DNA of 64,000 nt from Nitrospira sp. (GTDB taxonomy: Bacteria; Nitrospirota; Nitrospiria; Nitrospirales; Nitrospiraceae), in contig CP126123.1 in NCBI GenBank assembly GCA_030123605.1, positions 2,398,001-2,462,000 on the forward strand, given 5' to 3'. Position numbers and translations under genes: made by a program. Each line of letters begins with the position of its first letter. The stretch's first letter is position 1. Shown here in pieces: positions 15,319 through 23,290 of the stretch. The notes under the pieces are model-generated. The model was not told the origin of the DNA, made no database searches, and saw only the letters and a program-made list of their open reading frames with translations.

Positions 15319-15391
15319 TCATAACGTGCCGCTTCAGCCGCGGCGGCTCAGGATCGCACCATCCGCCATCGGCTGCAAGCGGATGTTAGAC
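15319..15391 (-). repeat. attC site (73 bp)
   Basis: Boxes TCATAAC (15319-15325) and GTTAGAC (15385-15391), with arms GTGCCGCTTCAGCCG and CGGCTGCAAGCGG. Confidence 0.82.
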
Positions 15392-15398
15392 AGCAGGT

Positions 15399-16043
15399 TT
15401 AGGTGTTCGGATCAAACCTCTCCCAAGTTTGAGCGCGCTGGCGAATCGCGAGCAACACAGCATCGGAGGCGGCTTGAATCTTGGCCGCGTTCTCAAGAGC
15501 GTTGTCCCAGTACTTGGGATCGTAGCCATCTCCGTGCGGCGCGCGATGCCGGAACTGGATCACCTCGTGCCATGCCACCTGGTCGAGCACTCGCAATGAC
15601 TCTAAAAGTGCTTCAGGCAGGAATGGCCTCCTCGGTTCGTAAAACTGGTAAAGATCTCGTGAGGCCGCTGTGTACCTCGTGAGCTTCCGCTGTTTCCGAT
15701 CTTGTTCTGGCTCTTCAGGATTCACGTACTCGCTTTCGGGGCGCAGCATCACGGTGGCGTCACGCAACTCGACGACCTTCTCGGACAATTGCACCAGGCT
15801 TTCGAACTCCCTCTGATAGCGAAACTGGTGAATGCCCAGCCGAGATCCAATTGCAGCGCGGACGCTTTCCAGCTCGTGCGCATAACCGGATTTCACGCCC
15901 TCGATCTGTCGTGTGATTTCGGCGATGTCTTCTTTCGTGGCAAGGTTCTTGCCCTTTTCTGCTGCGTATGCCGGTAGGTAGCGATACAGCAGTAGCCCCA
16001 ACGCGCCAATTCCAACGAGCGCTAGGATTTGGAGGAGAATCAT
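15399..16043 (-). CDS. Membrane-anchored coiled-coil cassette protein, 214 aa
   Basis: One N-terminal membrane helix (about 1-22), then the segment AAEKGKNLATKEDIAEITRQ, which I know from many integron cassette proteins of unknown function, a coiled-coil-like stretch and a charged C-terminal domain. The start at 16043 is preferred because a GAGGTG lies 9 nt upstream of this ATG. No enzymatic motif is visible. Confidence 0.7.
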   Translation of the reverse strand: MILLQILALVGIGALGLLLYRYLPAYAAEKGKNLATKEDIAEITRQIEGVKSGYAHELESVRAAIGSRLGIHQFRYQREFESLVQLSEKVVELRDATVMLRPESEYVNPEEPEQDRKQRKLTRYTAASRDLYQFYEPRRPFLPEALLESLRVLDQVAWHEVIQFRHRAPHGDGYDPKYWDNALENAAKIQAASDAVLLAIRQRAQTWERFDPNT

Positions 16044-16073
16044 CGCCCGCAACACCTCGGTGGTAGCTGTGCT

Positions 16074-16131
16074 GTCTAACGTTGGAGTTCAGCGGCTGCC
16101 GAAGGCAGTCCGCTGGAACGAATTGTTGGGC
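16074..16131 (-). repeat. attC site (58 bp)
   Basis: Boxes GTCTAAC (16074-16080) and GTTGGGC (16125-16131) with a clear inner hairpin (AGCGGCTGCC/GGCAGTCCGCT). The first cassette gene is translated into it and adds about twelve residues from it. Confidence 0.9.
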
Positions 16132-16931
16132 GTCTGCGCTGCATGCCATAGCTCCATGACGAAAATGACCAGCGAATGAGCCGCGTTCACGGCGAGGCGA
16201 GCCTCGGGAACAGCAATCTGTGGGGGATTGAGGCCGCGGCCGTGGGCGGAGCCGATGTGCGTGCGGTATGCGCCGACACCATCAACTATTGATGCCAGCC
16301 CCTGCAAGACGCGCTTCTGATCATCCCGAAGTGTCGAGTCTAGGTTGAGCCCAAGATGCCCTTGAACCACGCGCCATACCGGCCCGATGGACTGGTTCGC
16401 TGGCATATCAAGACCGAATGTTTCGATGTACGTCTTGCAGAGCGCTTCGATTATTGAACTGGCCGCTGTTATGGCTGCGTGCGGGTCTCGATCAAGCTGC
16501 TTGATTGCTCGTTCAAACTCGGCCTCAATGGATGCGAAGTCCCCAGCATTCAGGTAATCCGCGAGAGTCTTGGCAGCGAGACTTGCACCGGCAAGAGTGA
16601 CGAAGCCGTTGACTTGGTAAGTGAGCTGGTTTTTCGCGAGGCTTTCGCGAATGCGGCGTTGTCCTTCTGCAATTTCGGGTTGCCAATCCGAAGGCTCTTG
16701 ATCCATGAACTTCTGGATGACTTGCCCAAGCACTGCAAGCGGATCGACCGATGGGTCATCGTTGCACCGACGAAGCCATGCCGCGGACTTGGTCTCGCAG
16801 TTGCCGGGCGGTACATCACCCGGGGCGCCACTTTCCATGAACAGCGAGTTGAGCGTGGAGTGGCTGTAGTAGTAGGCCGCGATGACCGACGCCACGGCAC
16901 CAATCACTGAGTTTGGAATCTTGCTAGGCAC
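16089..16931 (-). CDS. Abi_C (abortive infection C-terminal) domain protein
   Basis: A 280-residue product of the first cassette. The C-terminal half matches the Abi_C domain: DPHAAITAASSIIEALCKTY, then a Pro-Val-Trp region, and the HEPN-like RTHIGSAHGRG. Such proteins are linked to phage abortive infection and probably act as RNases when triggered. The N-terminal half is unassigned. The start is GTG at 16931 with GGAGGAGG five nt upstream; a longer frame to 16988 would cross the attI junction. The last twelve residues (NNSFQRTAFGSR) come from the attC. Confidence 0.78.
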   Translation of the reverse strand: MPSKIPNSVIGAVASVIAAYYYSHSTLNSLFMESGAPGDVPPGNCETKSAAWLRRCNDDPSVDPLAVLGQVIQKFMDQEPSDWQPEIAEGQRRIRESLAKNQLTYQVNGFVTLAGASLAAKTLADYLNAGDFASIEAEFERAIKQLDRDPHAAITAASSIIEALCKTYIETFGLDMPANQSIGPVWRVVQGHLGLNLDSTLRDDQKRVLQGLASIVDGVGAYRTHIGSAHGRGLNPPQIAVPEARLAVNAAHSLVIFVMELWHAAQTPNNSFQRTAFGSR

Positions 16932-17090
16932 GCATGCCTCCTCCTGACGCCCAACTATTGAGTAGATTGGTCGGCCTATCCCGGCCAACCTACTTCGTGA
17001 TTCTCGTCAATCCTATTAAGCTTTTTCGGTACTTAGCAAGAAATTTCTCGCCCCTCCGGAGCCGGGGCAAACACTGCACGTCTGGTCAGA
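16932..17090 (-). other. Candidate attI region next to the 3' end of intI
   Basis: The first cassette joins at GCCCAAC (16949-16955; GTTGGGC on the minus strand). Between this point and the intI stop lie a short inverted repeat GGTCGGCC/GGCCAACC (16969-16990) and a candidate cassette promoter. By position this is attI, placed at the 3' end of the integrase gene rather than its 5' end. The extent is inferred. Confidence 0.65.
17010..17039 (-). promoter_or_regulatory. Candidate cassette promoter Pc
   Basis: On the minus strand, -35 TTGCTA (17034-17039) and -10 TAGGAT (17010-17015) are 18 bp apart, pointing into the array about 70 bp before the first cassette start codon. Confidence 0.5.
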
Positions 17091-18458
17091 CTATCCCGGC
17101 GCACCGTTACCTCGCCACTCCATTCCGAGGCGGTCAGCCGGGCTGTGGATTCCCCGGCCGCCACGGTTTAGGACATGCGTGTAGATCATCGTCGTGCTCA
17201 CATCTCTGTGCCCCAGCAATTCTTGGACCGTCCGAATATCATACCCGTCCTCCAGCAGATGGGTCGCAAAGGAGTGGCGCAACGTATGGCAGCTTGCCGG
17301 CTTGGCGATCCCGGCTTTCAGTCGGGCTGCCTTGAAGGCGCGCTGCAGGACGGACTCGTGCAGGTGGTGCCTCCGCCGCTCGCCGGTGACGCGATCAGTG
17401 TAATGGCTCGTGGCGGGAAAGACCCAGTGCCATGCCCACTCCGTCCCGGCGTTGGGGTACTTCCGTTCCAAGGCGTTGGGCAAGGCGACACAGCCCGAAC
17501 CGTTCCTGAGATCGTCCTGATGTTGGCTCTTCACCTTCTGCAAATGACGAAGCAGCGCCTCCTTGATCACTGCAGGCAACGTGGTATAGCGGTCCTTGTC
17601 CCCCTTGCCAGCCCGAACCACGATCTGACTCTGAGAGAAGTCAATGTCTTTGACTCGTAGACGGCAACACTCCAGCAGGCGCAGTCCCGCACCATACAGG
17701 AGCATCGCCATTAACCAGGGAGTGCCGCTTAAGCCACTGAGCACGCGTTTGACTTCCTCCCGTGTCAGGACCACGGGCAACCGTCTTGGCTTTTTGGCGC
17801 GGACCACGCCGTTCACGTACCCGATGGCGTTGCCTAAGACCTCGCGGTAGAGAAACAACAGGGCATTCAACGCCTGATTCTGCGTCGAGGCGCTGACGTG
17901 CGCGTCACTGGCCAAGCATGACAGGAAGTGGCCAATCTCCACTTCGCCCATCTCTGCCGGATGACGCTTGTGATGGGAAGTGATGAATCGCCTGATCCAT
18001 CCAACATACGCCTCCTCGGTTCGATGACTAAAATGCCGGGCACGGATCGCTTGGCGAACCTGGTCCAGGAGCTCTGGCCTTGGCGCCGTTGGCGGCGGCT
18101 CCCGCTGATCGAGGGCCATCGCCGGACGAAGCGACTGATCGACTTCGATCTGCTCTCCTGCAAAGAGCGTGAGCAGGTGCGAGACAGCCCCGCCAGTTCT
18201 TGGCACGGTCCAATATCGGCCCTCGGGGTGCCACCGGCATCCCTTCATGCGCTTGATCGTCGCGACCCGGTTCGGGTGATAGGGGAGGACGATTTTGAGC
18301 CGGCCGGCTTCTGCCGTGGTGATCTGGATCGATCCGTGTCCCATGGTCTTCGCCAAGAGCACGTGGGAATCAGGGCCACACTCGGGTGTAAGCCGCCTTC
18401 TTCTGTTCAACGTCAGTTCGATTTGAGGGTTGACTACAAGTAGCGTTGCAGAGTCCAC
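17091..18458 (-). CDS. intI: Integron integrase with an extra N-terminal domain
   Basis: A tyrosine recombinase of 455 residues. Catalytic residues are Arg260 (GAGLR), Lys near 285-288, His391-x2-Arg394, His417 (LLGH) and Tyr426. Residues about 326-375 are the patch specific to integron integrases ([17 protein letters not shown], then a WVFPA segment and RRRHHL), so this is IntI rather than XerC/D. Class 1 IntI is about 337 residues; here about 115 extra residues precede the core-binding domain. They include [18 protein letters not shown], which resembles the HARP-type DNA-structure-binding fold. The start is GTG at 18458; ATG at 18344 is a credible alternative that still keeps this domain. 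Confidence 0.95.
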   Translation of the reverse strand: MDSATLLVVNPQIELTLNRRRRLTPECGPDSHVLLAKTMGHGSIQITTAEAGRLKIVLPYHPNRVATIKRMKGCRWHPEGRYWTVPRTGGAVSHLLTLFAGEQIEVDQSLRPAMALDQREPPPTAPRPELLDQVRQAIRARHFSHRTEEAYVGWIRRFITSHHKRHPAEMGEVEIGHFLSCLASDAHVSASTQNQALNALLFLYREVLGNAIGYVNGVVRAKKPRRLPVVLTREEVKRVLSGLSGTPWLMAMLLYGAGLRLLECCRLRVKDIDFSQSQIVVRAGKGDKDRYTTLPAVIKEALLRHLQKVKSQHQDDLRNGSGCVALPNALERKYPNAGTEWAWHWVFPATSHYTDRVTGERRRHHLHESVLQRAFKAARLKAGIAKPASCHTLRHSFATHLLEDGYDIRTVQELLGHRDVSTTMIYTHVLNRGGRGIHSPADRLGMEWRGNGAPG

Positions 18459-18812
18459 ATTCTTCTCGAGAATTCGTGACGAAATCGCGGAGGTGCCGCG
18501 CGAGACGGGCGTGGGCAGTCAGAACAACCGTGGCCCACAGCGGCGCCGTTCCGATTGCTCACGAATCGGTGATTGGTGACTGAGCGCCTTGCGGCCGAGC
18601 CCTGCTGATGTGTGGGGCGCGGCTGCCTCGACCGAAGCCGCCGCTTCGCCGATATCCCTCCAAAATCCTTCCAAGCTTGCTCGCATTCCTCCCGCTCCCC
18701 GTCTTTGTTTGACACTCCCCGAATCCCTTTGTTACTCTCACACGCACATGAAGACCCACGGCTTCCAATCCACCTCCGCATGAGCCCCACGAGCCAACTC
18801 TCTCCCACAGGC
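18459..18812. other. Intergenic region between intI and ispA
   Basis: No gene is supported in these 354 bases between the divergent intI and ispA. It contains a strong sigma-70-like promoter toward ispA (18709-18738). I looked for a LexA-type site upstream of intI and did not find one. Confidence 0.6.
18709..18738 (+). promoter_or_regulatory. Promoter for ispA-hpnA-cruF
   Basis: -35 TTGACA (18709-18714), perfect to consensus, and -10 TACTCT (18733-18738) at 18 bp. Confidence 0.5.
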
Positions 18813-19703
18813 ATGGACATCCGCGAATACCTCGAACGCAAGCGCGAGGAGGTCGACTGCTACCTGCAATCGGTGATTCCGAGCGCGGAGACGATGCCGA
18901 CCACCCTGCACGAAAGCATGCGCTACAGCCTCTTCGCAGGCGGGAAGCGAGTGCGGCCCATTCTGGCCATCGCGGCGGCGGAAGCGGTCGGCGCGGCAGG
19001 CCAAGCCGTCTTGCCAGTGGCGTCTTCTCTGGAATTGATCCATACCTATTCGCTCATTCACGACGACCTACCCTCAATGGACAACGACGACTTTCGCCGC
19101 GGCAAGCCGACCAACCACAAGGTCTACGGCGAAGCCATGGCGATCCTGGCCGGCGACGCGCTGTTGACGATGGCCTTCGACCTGATCAGCCGCGACGACC
19201 TCATGAAGGACTGTGAGGCCTCGCGGCAGGTGCGCATCATCCAGGAACTGGCGTACGGATCGGGCAACAGAGGCATGGTCGGCGGTCAGGTGCTCGACAT
19301 CCAGGCGGAGAACAAGGACATCGACCTCGCCACGTTGCAAACGATCCACAAACACAAGACCGGCATGTTGATCCGCGCCGCCGTGCGCATGGGCGCCATC
19401 ACGGCCGGCGCAACGGCGAGCCAACTCGACGACCTCACAGTCTATGCCGAAAACATCGGCCTGGCCTTCCAGATCGCCGACGATGTCCTGAACGTGACCG
19501 GCACACGTGAGGAGCTTGGGAAGAATCCCAACACCGACGCGCAGCGGGGGAAGAAGACCTACCCCACGTTTTACGGCATCGAGGGGGCTAAACGGCTGGC
19601 CGAGGATTGCGTCACCCGCGCCAACGACCGGCTTGTCTCCTTCGGCACAAAAGCCGATCCGCTCCGCGAACTGGCGCGCTACATTACCTCGCGGAAAAAC
19701 TAA
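18813..19703 (+). CDS. ispA: Polyprenyl (farnesyl) diphosphate synthase
   Basis: A 296-residue short-chain prenyl transferase that condenses IPP with DMAPP and GPP to give FPP. The first Asp-rich motif is IHDDLPSMDND and the second is FQIADDVLNVTG; GGKRVRP binds IPP. Length fits the family. I start at MDIREYL (18813); an ATG at 18780 adds eleven residues and neither has a clear ribosome binding site. hpnA follows after 20 bp and cruF after that, so FPP made here probably feeds hopanoid and carotenoid synthesis. Confidence 0.93.
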   Translation: MDIREYLERKREEVDCYLQSVIPSAETMPTTLHESMRYSLFAGGKRVRPILAIAAAEAVGAAGQAVLPVASSLELIHTYSLIHDDLPSMDNDDFRRGKPTNHKVYGEAMAILAGDALLTMAFDLISRDDLMKDCEASRQVRIIQELAYGSGNRGMVGGQVLDIQAENKDIDLATLQTIHKHKTGMLIRAAVRMGAITAGATASQLDDLTVYAENIGLAFQIADDVLNVTGTREELGKNPNTDAQRGKKTYPTFYGIEGAKRLAEDCVTRANDRLVSFGTKADPLRELARYITSRKN

Positions 19704-19723
19704 CCAGCCGAGGACAGCCTTCC

Positions 19724-20707
19724 ATGAAAGCCCTCGTCACCGGGGCAACCGGATTCGTCGGCGGAGCCGTGGCCCGTGCCTTGGTCAGGGCTGAGGTCGA
19801 AGTGCGCGTGTTGTCTCGCAGGGGCGCGGACCTCCAAAACCTTGCCGGACTCCCGGTAGAACAGGTGGAGGGGGACTTGCGCGACCGCAGCTCGCTCAAA
19901 CGCGCCTTGACCGGCTGCAGGCAGCTCTATCACGTGGCGGCCCATTACGCCCTCTGGGCCAAAGATCCGTCCATTTTCTACGATATCAACGTTGGCGGCA
20001 CAAGGACTCTACTCGAAGCCGCCCGCGAGGTCGGCATCGAACGTACGGTCTACTGTAGCACCATCGGTGCGATCGGCCTGCCGCCGGAGGGTGGTCCGGG
20101 CACCGAGGAGACGCCGGTCTCGCTGGAGCAGATGGCAGGCCATTACAAACGATCCAAATATCTCGCCGAGCAGGAGGTGCTGAAACTGGCGCGGGAAGGC
20201 CTGCCGGTGGTCATCGTGAACCCCAGCGCGCCGGTCGGCGAAGCGGACGTGAAACCGACGCCCACCGGCCAAATCATCGTGGACTTCATGAAGGGCCGGA
20301 TGCCGGCTTACATTGAAACCGGCATGAACCTGATTGATGTGGACGACGTGGCGCAGGGCCACTTACTCGCCATGGAGAAGGGCCGCCAAGGCGAGCGTTA
20401 CATCCTCGGCAACAAGAATCTCCTCTTGAATGAGGTGTTTCAGATCTTGAGTCGGATCACCGGCGTGAAAGCCCCGACGATCAAGCTGCCGCGCCTGGCG
20501 ATTTTGCCCTTGGCCTACGCCAATCAGTGGATCGCCAACCTGACGAATCAACCGCCGCGCATCCCGCTCGAAGGCGTGAAGATGGCTAAGTACAAAATGC
20601 ACTACGACTGCAGCAAGGCGATTCGGGAACTGGGCCTGCCCCAGACACCGGTGGAAGTGGCGCTGGAGAAGGCCGTGCAGTGGTTTCGGCGCCACGGCTA
20701 CGTCTAA
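19724..20707 (+). CDS. hpnA: Hopanoid-associated sugar epimerase HpnA
   Basis: A 327-residue extended short-chain dehydrogenase. The NAD(P)-binding GATGFVG is at residues 7-13, and the catalytic YxxxK is in GHYKRSKYLAE. Overall order and features (INVGGTRTLLEAA, VNPSAPVGEADVKPTPTG) match HpnA, an NAD-dependent epimerase-like protein found in hopanoid clusters whose precise reaction is not settled. ATG 19724 has GAGG nine nt upstream. It lies between ispA and cruF in one operon. Confidence 0.92.
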   Translation: MKALVTGATGFVGGAVARALVRAEVEVRVLSRRGADLQNLAGLPVEQVEGDLRDRSSLKRALTGCRQLYHVAAHYALWAKDPSIFYDINVGGTRTLLEAAREVGIERTVYCSTIGAIGLPPEGGPGTEETPVSLEQMAGHYKRSKYLAEQEVLKLAREGLPVVIVNPSAPVGEADVKPTPTGQIIVDFMKGRMPAYIETGMNLIDVDDVAQGHLLAMEKGRQGERYILGNKNLLLNEVFQILSRITGVKAPTIKLPRLAILPLAYANQWIANLTNQPPRIPLEGVKMAKYKMHYDCSKAIRELGLPQTPVEVALEKAVQWFRRHGYV

Positions 20708-20727
20708 TCGAATGCTCAACTCCCCCG

Positions 20728-21537
20728 ATGGAATTCGTCCTCCTCTTCGTTAAGACCATCGCCTTCCGCCCCTACGTGTTCGCCTTCCTGGCGGCGTTTC
20801 TGGTTGCCTCCGTTGCGTTGATCGGCTGGCCTAGAACCTGGCGCTTCTGGATCATCAGTTGGTTCACCGCCTTCGTCTGTGAATTCTCCTCGACCCGGAA
20901 CGGCATTCCCTTCGGTTGGTACCACTACACCGGCTCCACCGTCGGGCAGGAGCTGTATTTCTCGAACATTCCCTTCATGGATTCGATCTCGTTCTCCTTC
21001 CTGCTGTACGCTAGTTATTGCCTGGCACTGTTGCTCCTACTGCCGATCCGCTCGCGTGACGAAGGCGCCCCGTGGCGACTTCCCGGCATGCGGTTCGACC
21101 TTTCTCTGCGCACGTCCTGGCCGGTTTTTGCGCTGACTGTGCTCCTGTTCGCCTCCATCGACATGGTCATCGATCCGGTCGCGCTAAGGGGGGACCGCTG
21201 GTTCCTGGGCAAGATCTATTATTATCCCGACCCCGGCGTGCATTTCGGCGTTCCGATGGCCAACTATGTCGGCTGGGCGGTAGTCGGGGCGATCTCGCTC
21301 TTACTCTATTTTCCGCTCGACCGGCGACTCGGCGAGCTCTTGCCGGCGCACCACCTCACGACGACCCACCGGCTGCTGCTGGGTGCCGGGCTCTATTACG
21401 GCGTGTTGGCCTTCAATCTCGGTGTGACGTTTTGGATCGGTGAATCGCTCCAGGGTACCACCGGCTTGCTGATGTACGTGCCGGTGACGGCGGTCCTCCT
21501 CCTGCGCCTGTTCACCCCCTCGACGACATCAACCTGA
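20728..21537 (+). CDS. cruF: Carotenoid biosynthesis membrane protein (CruF family)
   Basis: A 269-residue membrane protein with seven or so hydrophobic segments. It contains the family features FCEFSSTRNGIPFGWYHYT, DMVIDPVALR and FGVPMANYVGW, seen in the CruF/DUF422 group of 1',2'-carotenoid hydratases. The start is the ATG of MEFVLL; a longer frame overlaps the end of hpnA. It is the last gene of the ispA-hpnA-cruF set. The substrate here is not known. Confidence 0.85.
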   Translation: MEFVLLFVKTIAFRPYVFAFLAAFLVASVALIGWPRTWRFWIISWFTAFVCEFSSTRNGIPFGWYHYTGSTVGQELYFSNIPFMDSISFSFLLYASYCLALLLLLPIRSRDEGAPWRLPGMRFDLSLRTSWPVFALTVLLFASIDMVIDPVALRGDRWFLGKIYYYPDPGVHFGVPMANYVGWAVVGAISLLLYFPLDRRLGELLPAHHLTTTHRLLLGAGLYYGVLAFNLGVTFWIGESLQGTTGLLMYVPVTAVLLLRLFTPSTTST

Positions 21538-21573
21538 CGACAACCGGCCGCAGCTTCTCCGAACCCGGCATGA

Positions 21574-21603
21574 TTGGCATTCATTTCCAGGACTCTGTAT
21601 ATT
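21574..21603 (+). promoter_or_regulatory. Promoter for the cytochrome c gene
   Basis: -35 TTGGCA (21574-21579), 18 bp, -10 TATATT (21598-21603). Confidence 0.55.
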
Positions 21604-21634
21604 GTAGAAAGGCCCTGTGTTCGGACTGTGAGGT

Positions 21635-22261
21635 GTGCGCACGGTGAGGAAACTCTGCGGGTTGCTGTTTCTTGGGTTTCTGGTTGCCTTGGCACTGCTG
21701 GGATGGTTCGGGTATCAGTCTTACAGCACAGGGTTCAGTGCCAAGGCCGAGCCGAACGACATGGAAGTGCTGATCGCCAGACAGCTCCGGCACCTCGCGA
21801 TTCCGATCGAGAACCGGCGGCTCCGTAATCCCTTGCCTCTGACCAAGGACCTGCTCAAGGAAGCGCGTGCTCACTTTGCCGACCATTGTGCAAACTGTCA
21901 CGCCAACGACGGCAGCGGACAGACCGTTCTCGGTCAGAACGTGTATCCGAAAGCACCGGACCTCCGCAAACCTGACACGCAAACCATGTCCGACGGTGAA
22001 ATATTCTTCATCATCCAGAATGGGATTCGCTTCACCGCCATGCCCGGTTGGGGCACCGGCGATCCCGCAAAAGACGGCAGCAGCTGGGAACTGGTGCATT
22101 TCATCCGTCACCTGCCCAGTTTGACCGAAGAAGAGCTGGAGGAAATGAAATCCATGAATCCGAAGACGAAAAAGGAGTTGGAAGAAGAATCGCTGATCGA
22201 CCAGTTCCTCGAGGGAGACGATGCGGCAGAATCCCGCGCCGCCGGCTCACACCACCACTGA
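21635..22261 (+). CDS. Membrane-anchored mono-heme c-type cytochrome
   Basis: A 208-residue protein with an uncleaved N-terminal helix or signal (about 8-28) and a cytochrome c domain: heme motif CANCH, conserved FTAMPGWG with the Met axial ligand, and a C-terminal helix WELVHFIRHLPSL. The last 50 residues are acidic and end in three His. It should face the periplasm and carry electrons; its partner is unknown. The GTG at 21635 is used; a GTG at 21644, with GAGGTG upstream, may be the real start. Confidence 0.88.
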   Translation: MRTVRKLCGLLFLGFLVALALLGWFGYQSYSTGFSAKAEPNDMEVLIARQLRHLAIPIENRRLRNPLPLTKDLLKEARAHFADHCANCHANDGSGQTVLGQNVYPKAPDLRKPDTQTMSDGEIFFIIQNGIRFTAMPGWGTGDPAKDGSSWELVHFIRHLPSLTEEELEEMKSMNPKTKKELEEESLIDQFLEGDDAAESRAAGSHHH

Positions 22262-22283
22262 GACGCAACGAAAGGACTGCCCT

Positions 22284-22604
22284 GTGACCTGCTTGCGAAT
22301 GCTCATTGCAGCTCTGGTTCTGATTTCCATGCCGATTTGGGCAGCCGCCCACGGCAGCGGCCAGCATGTGCTCGGCGTCGTGACCGCCATCGACGCCACC
22401 CACATCGAGATCAAAACGCCCAAAGGCAAATCGGTCTCGGTACGCCTCACCGACAAGACCCAATACCTATCTAAAAACCTTCGCCGACCGAAGAGTCCGC
22501 CCCAAGTAGGCGACCGGGTCGTCGTGGAGGCTGAGAAGAGTGCCGACGGACTGACCGCCACGGAAGTCCACTACTCGGACTCCAAACCGAAAACGACTCC
22601 CTAA
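22284..22604 (+). CDS. Secreted DUF5666-like protein
   Basis: A 106-residue protein with a signal peptide (cleavage near AAA-HG) and a small beta-barrel domain of the DUF5666 type (VLGVVTAIDATHIEIKTPKG, VGDRVVVEAE). The GTG at 22284 is chosen because AAAGGA lies seven nt upstream. It follows the cytochrome gene by 22 bp and precedes the holin-like gene by 7 bp, so the three are probably one operon. Function is unknown; some relatives occur with copper or heavy-metal proteins. Confidence 0.75.
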   Translation: MTCLRMLIAALVLISMPIWAAAHGSGQHVLGVVTAIDATHIEIKTPKGKSVSVRLTDKTQYLSKNLRRPKSPPQVGDRVVVEAEKSADGLTATEVHYSDSKPKTTP

Positions 22605-22611
22605 GGATTCC

Positions 22612-23064
22612 ATGCGCATCGTTCAGGTGCAGCAGATGCAACGGACCGGCAACGATGGCCTGCGCCCCATCTTCATGCGGGTACTGGTCATGGGTCTTGC
22701 CGTCTTTCTGGCCGTAACGGTCGTGCCAGGTATCGAATCGGACAGCCTCGGAGCGGGGCTGGCGGCGGTGCTCGTCCTGACCATCTTGAACGCCCTGATC
22801 CGACCGCTGCTGTATCTGCTCTCGCTGCCGTTGATCGTCGTGTCACTCGGCCTCTTTCTGGTGGTGATCAATGCCGTGCTGTTGCAACTCACCGCCGCCC
22901 TCGTGAAGGGTTTTACCGTAGCCGGTTTCTGGTCCTCCTTTTGGGGCGCCCTCGTCATCAGTGTCGTCAGCGCCGTGTTGAACCTGTTCCTGGCGGTCGA
23001 ACAGACCAGGGTCGGCACGATCGACCGGCCTCATCGCCCTCCGACGATCATCAATCCCGACTGA
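22612..23064 (+). CDS. Phage-holin-IV-like four-helix membrane protein
   Basis: A 150-residue inner-membrane protein with four hydrophobic helices (about 22-42, 48-68, 72-100 and 108-130) and the family hallmark LTILNALIRPLLYLLSLPL. This belongs to the widespread PF04020 group, named after a mycobacteriophage holin but mostly chromosomal and of unknown role. Confidence 0.85.
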   Translation: MRIVQVQQMQRTGNDGLRPIFMRVLVMGLAVFLAVTVVPGIESDSLGAGLAAVLVLTILNALIRPLLYLLSLPLIVVSLGLFLVVINAVLLQLTAALVKGFTVAGFWSSFWGALVISVVSAVLNLFLAVEQTRVGTIDRPHRPPTIINPD

Positions 23065-23105
23065 CGGCCGAAGCGGAAAAGCTTGCCGCTCAAGGCTGGC
23101 ATTCC

Positions 23106-23134
23106 TTGAGTTACCATGATCCTGCTGCTACAAT
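23106..23134 (+). promoter_or_regulatory. Promoter for the GAF sensor kinase-like gene
   Basis: -35 TTGAGT (23106-23111), 17 bp, -10 TACAAT (23129-23134). Predicted leader about 150 nt. Confidence 0.5.
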
Positions 23135-23290
23135 GCGCCCCGACGCTCGACATGCATCGTACAGAGCGCACAACCTATTACCGGCACCGTGCTCCGAACA
23201 GGCTGCGGGTCCCGGCTCACCAGCCCATCCATGCGCACCGGTGAGCGGCCGATACCTGTAGTTTGGTCAGAGCATCCTGCACAGAGGTCG

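Larger units (their letters stand above)
7169..18458 (-). mobile_element. Chromosomal integron, inverted orientation (intI plus about eleven cassettes)
   Basis: The integrase (17091-18458) is on the minus strand and the cassette array follows its 3' end on the same strand, running to lower coordinates. Eleven sites of the attC type separate the cassettes at 16074, 15319, 14839, 14323, 13053, 12564, 11891, 10151 (interrupted), 9637, 8970 and 8073. Each is bounded by RYYYAAC/GTTRRRY boxes, mostly 58-75 bp. Genes lie almost entirely on one strand with little space between them, as in cassette arrays. Contents are mainly toxin-antitoxin, nuclease and small membrane proteins. The left boundary is not certain: the last gene (7169-8068) shows no attC after it. 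Confidence 0.9.

Noticed and set aside
8073-16131. CRISPR array, because of regularly spaced similar sequences
   Set aside because: Spacing is variable and gene-sized, and the repeats are 58-96 bp palindromes with RYYYAAC/GTTRRRY ends, as expected for attC.
16932-16988. Upstream extension of the Abi_C gene into attI
   Set aside because: The in-frame ATG at 16988 lies before the attI-cassette junction, while the GTG at 16931 has a strong GGAGGAGG box inside the cassette.
17091-18458. Reading the integrase as XerC/XerD or a phage integrase
   Set aside because: The ALxxKYPxA...W...FP...RRHHL patch is specific to integron integrases and attC sites follow directly.
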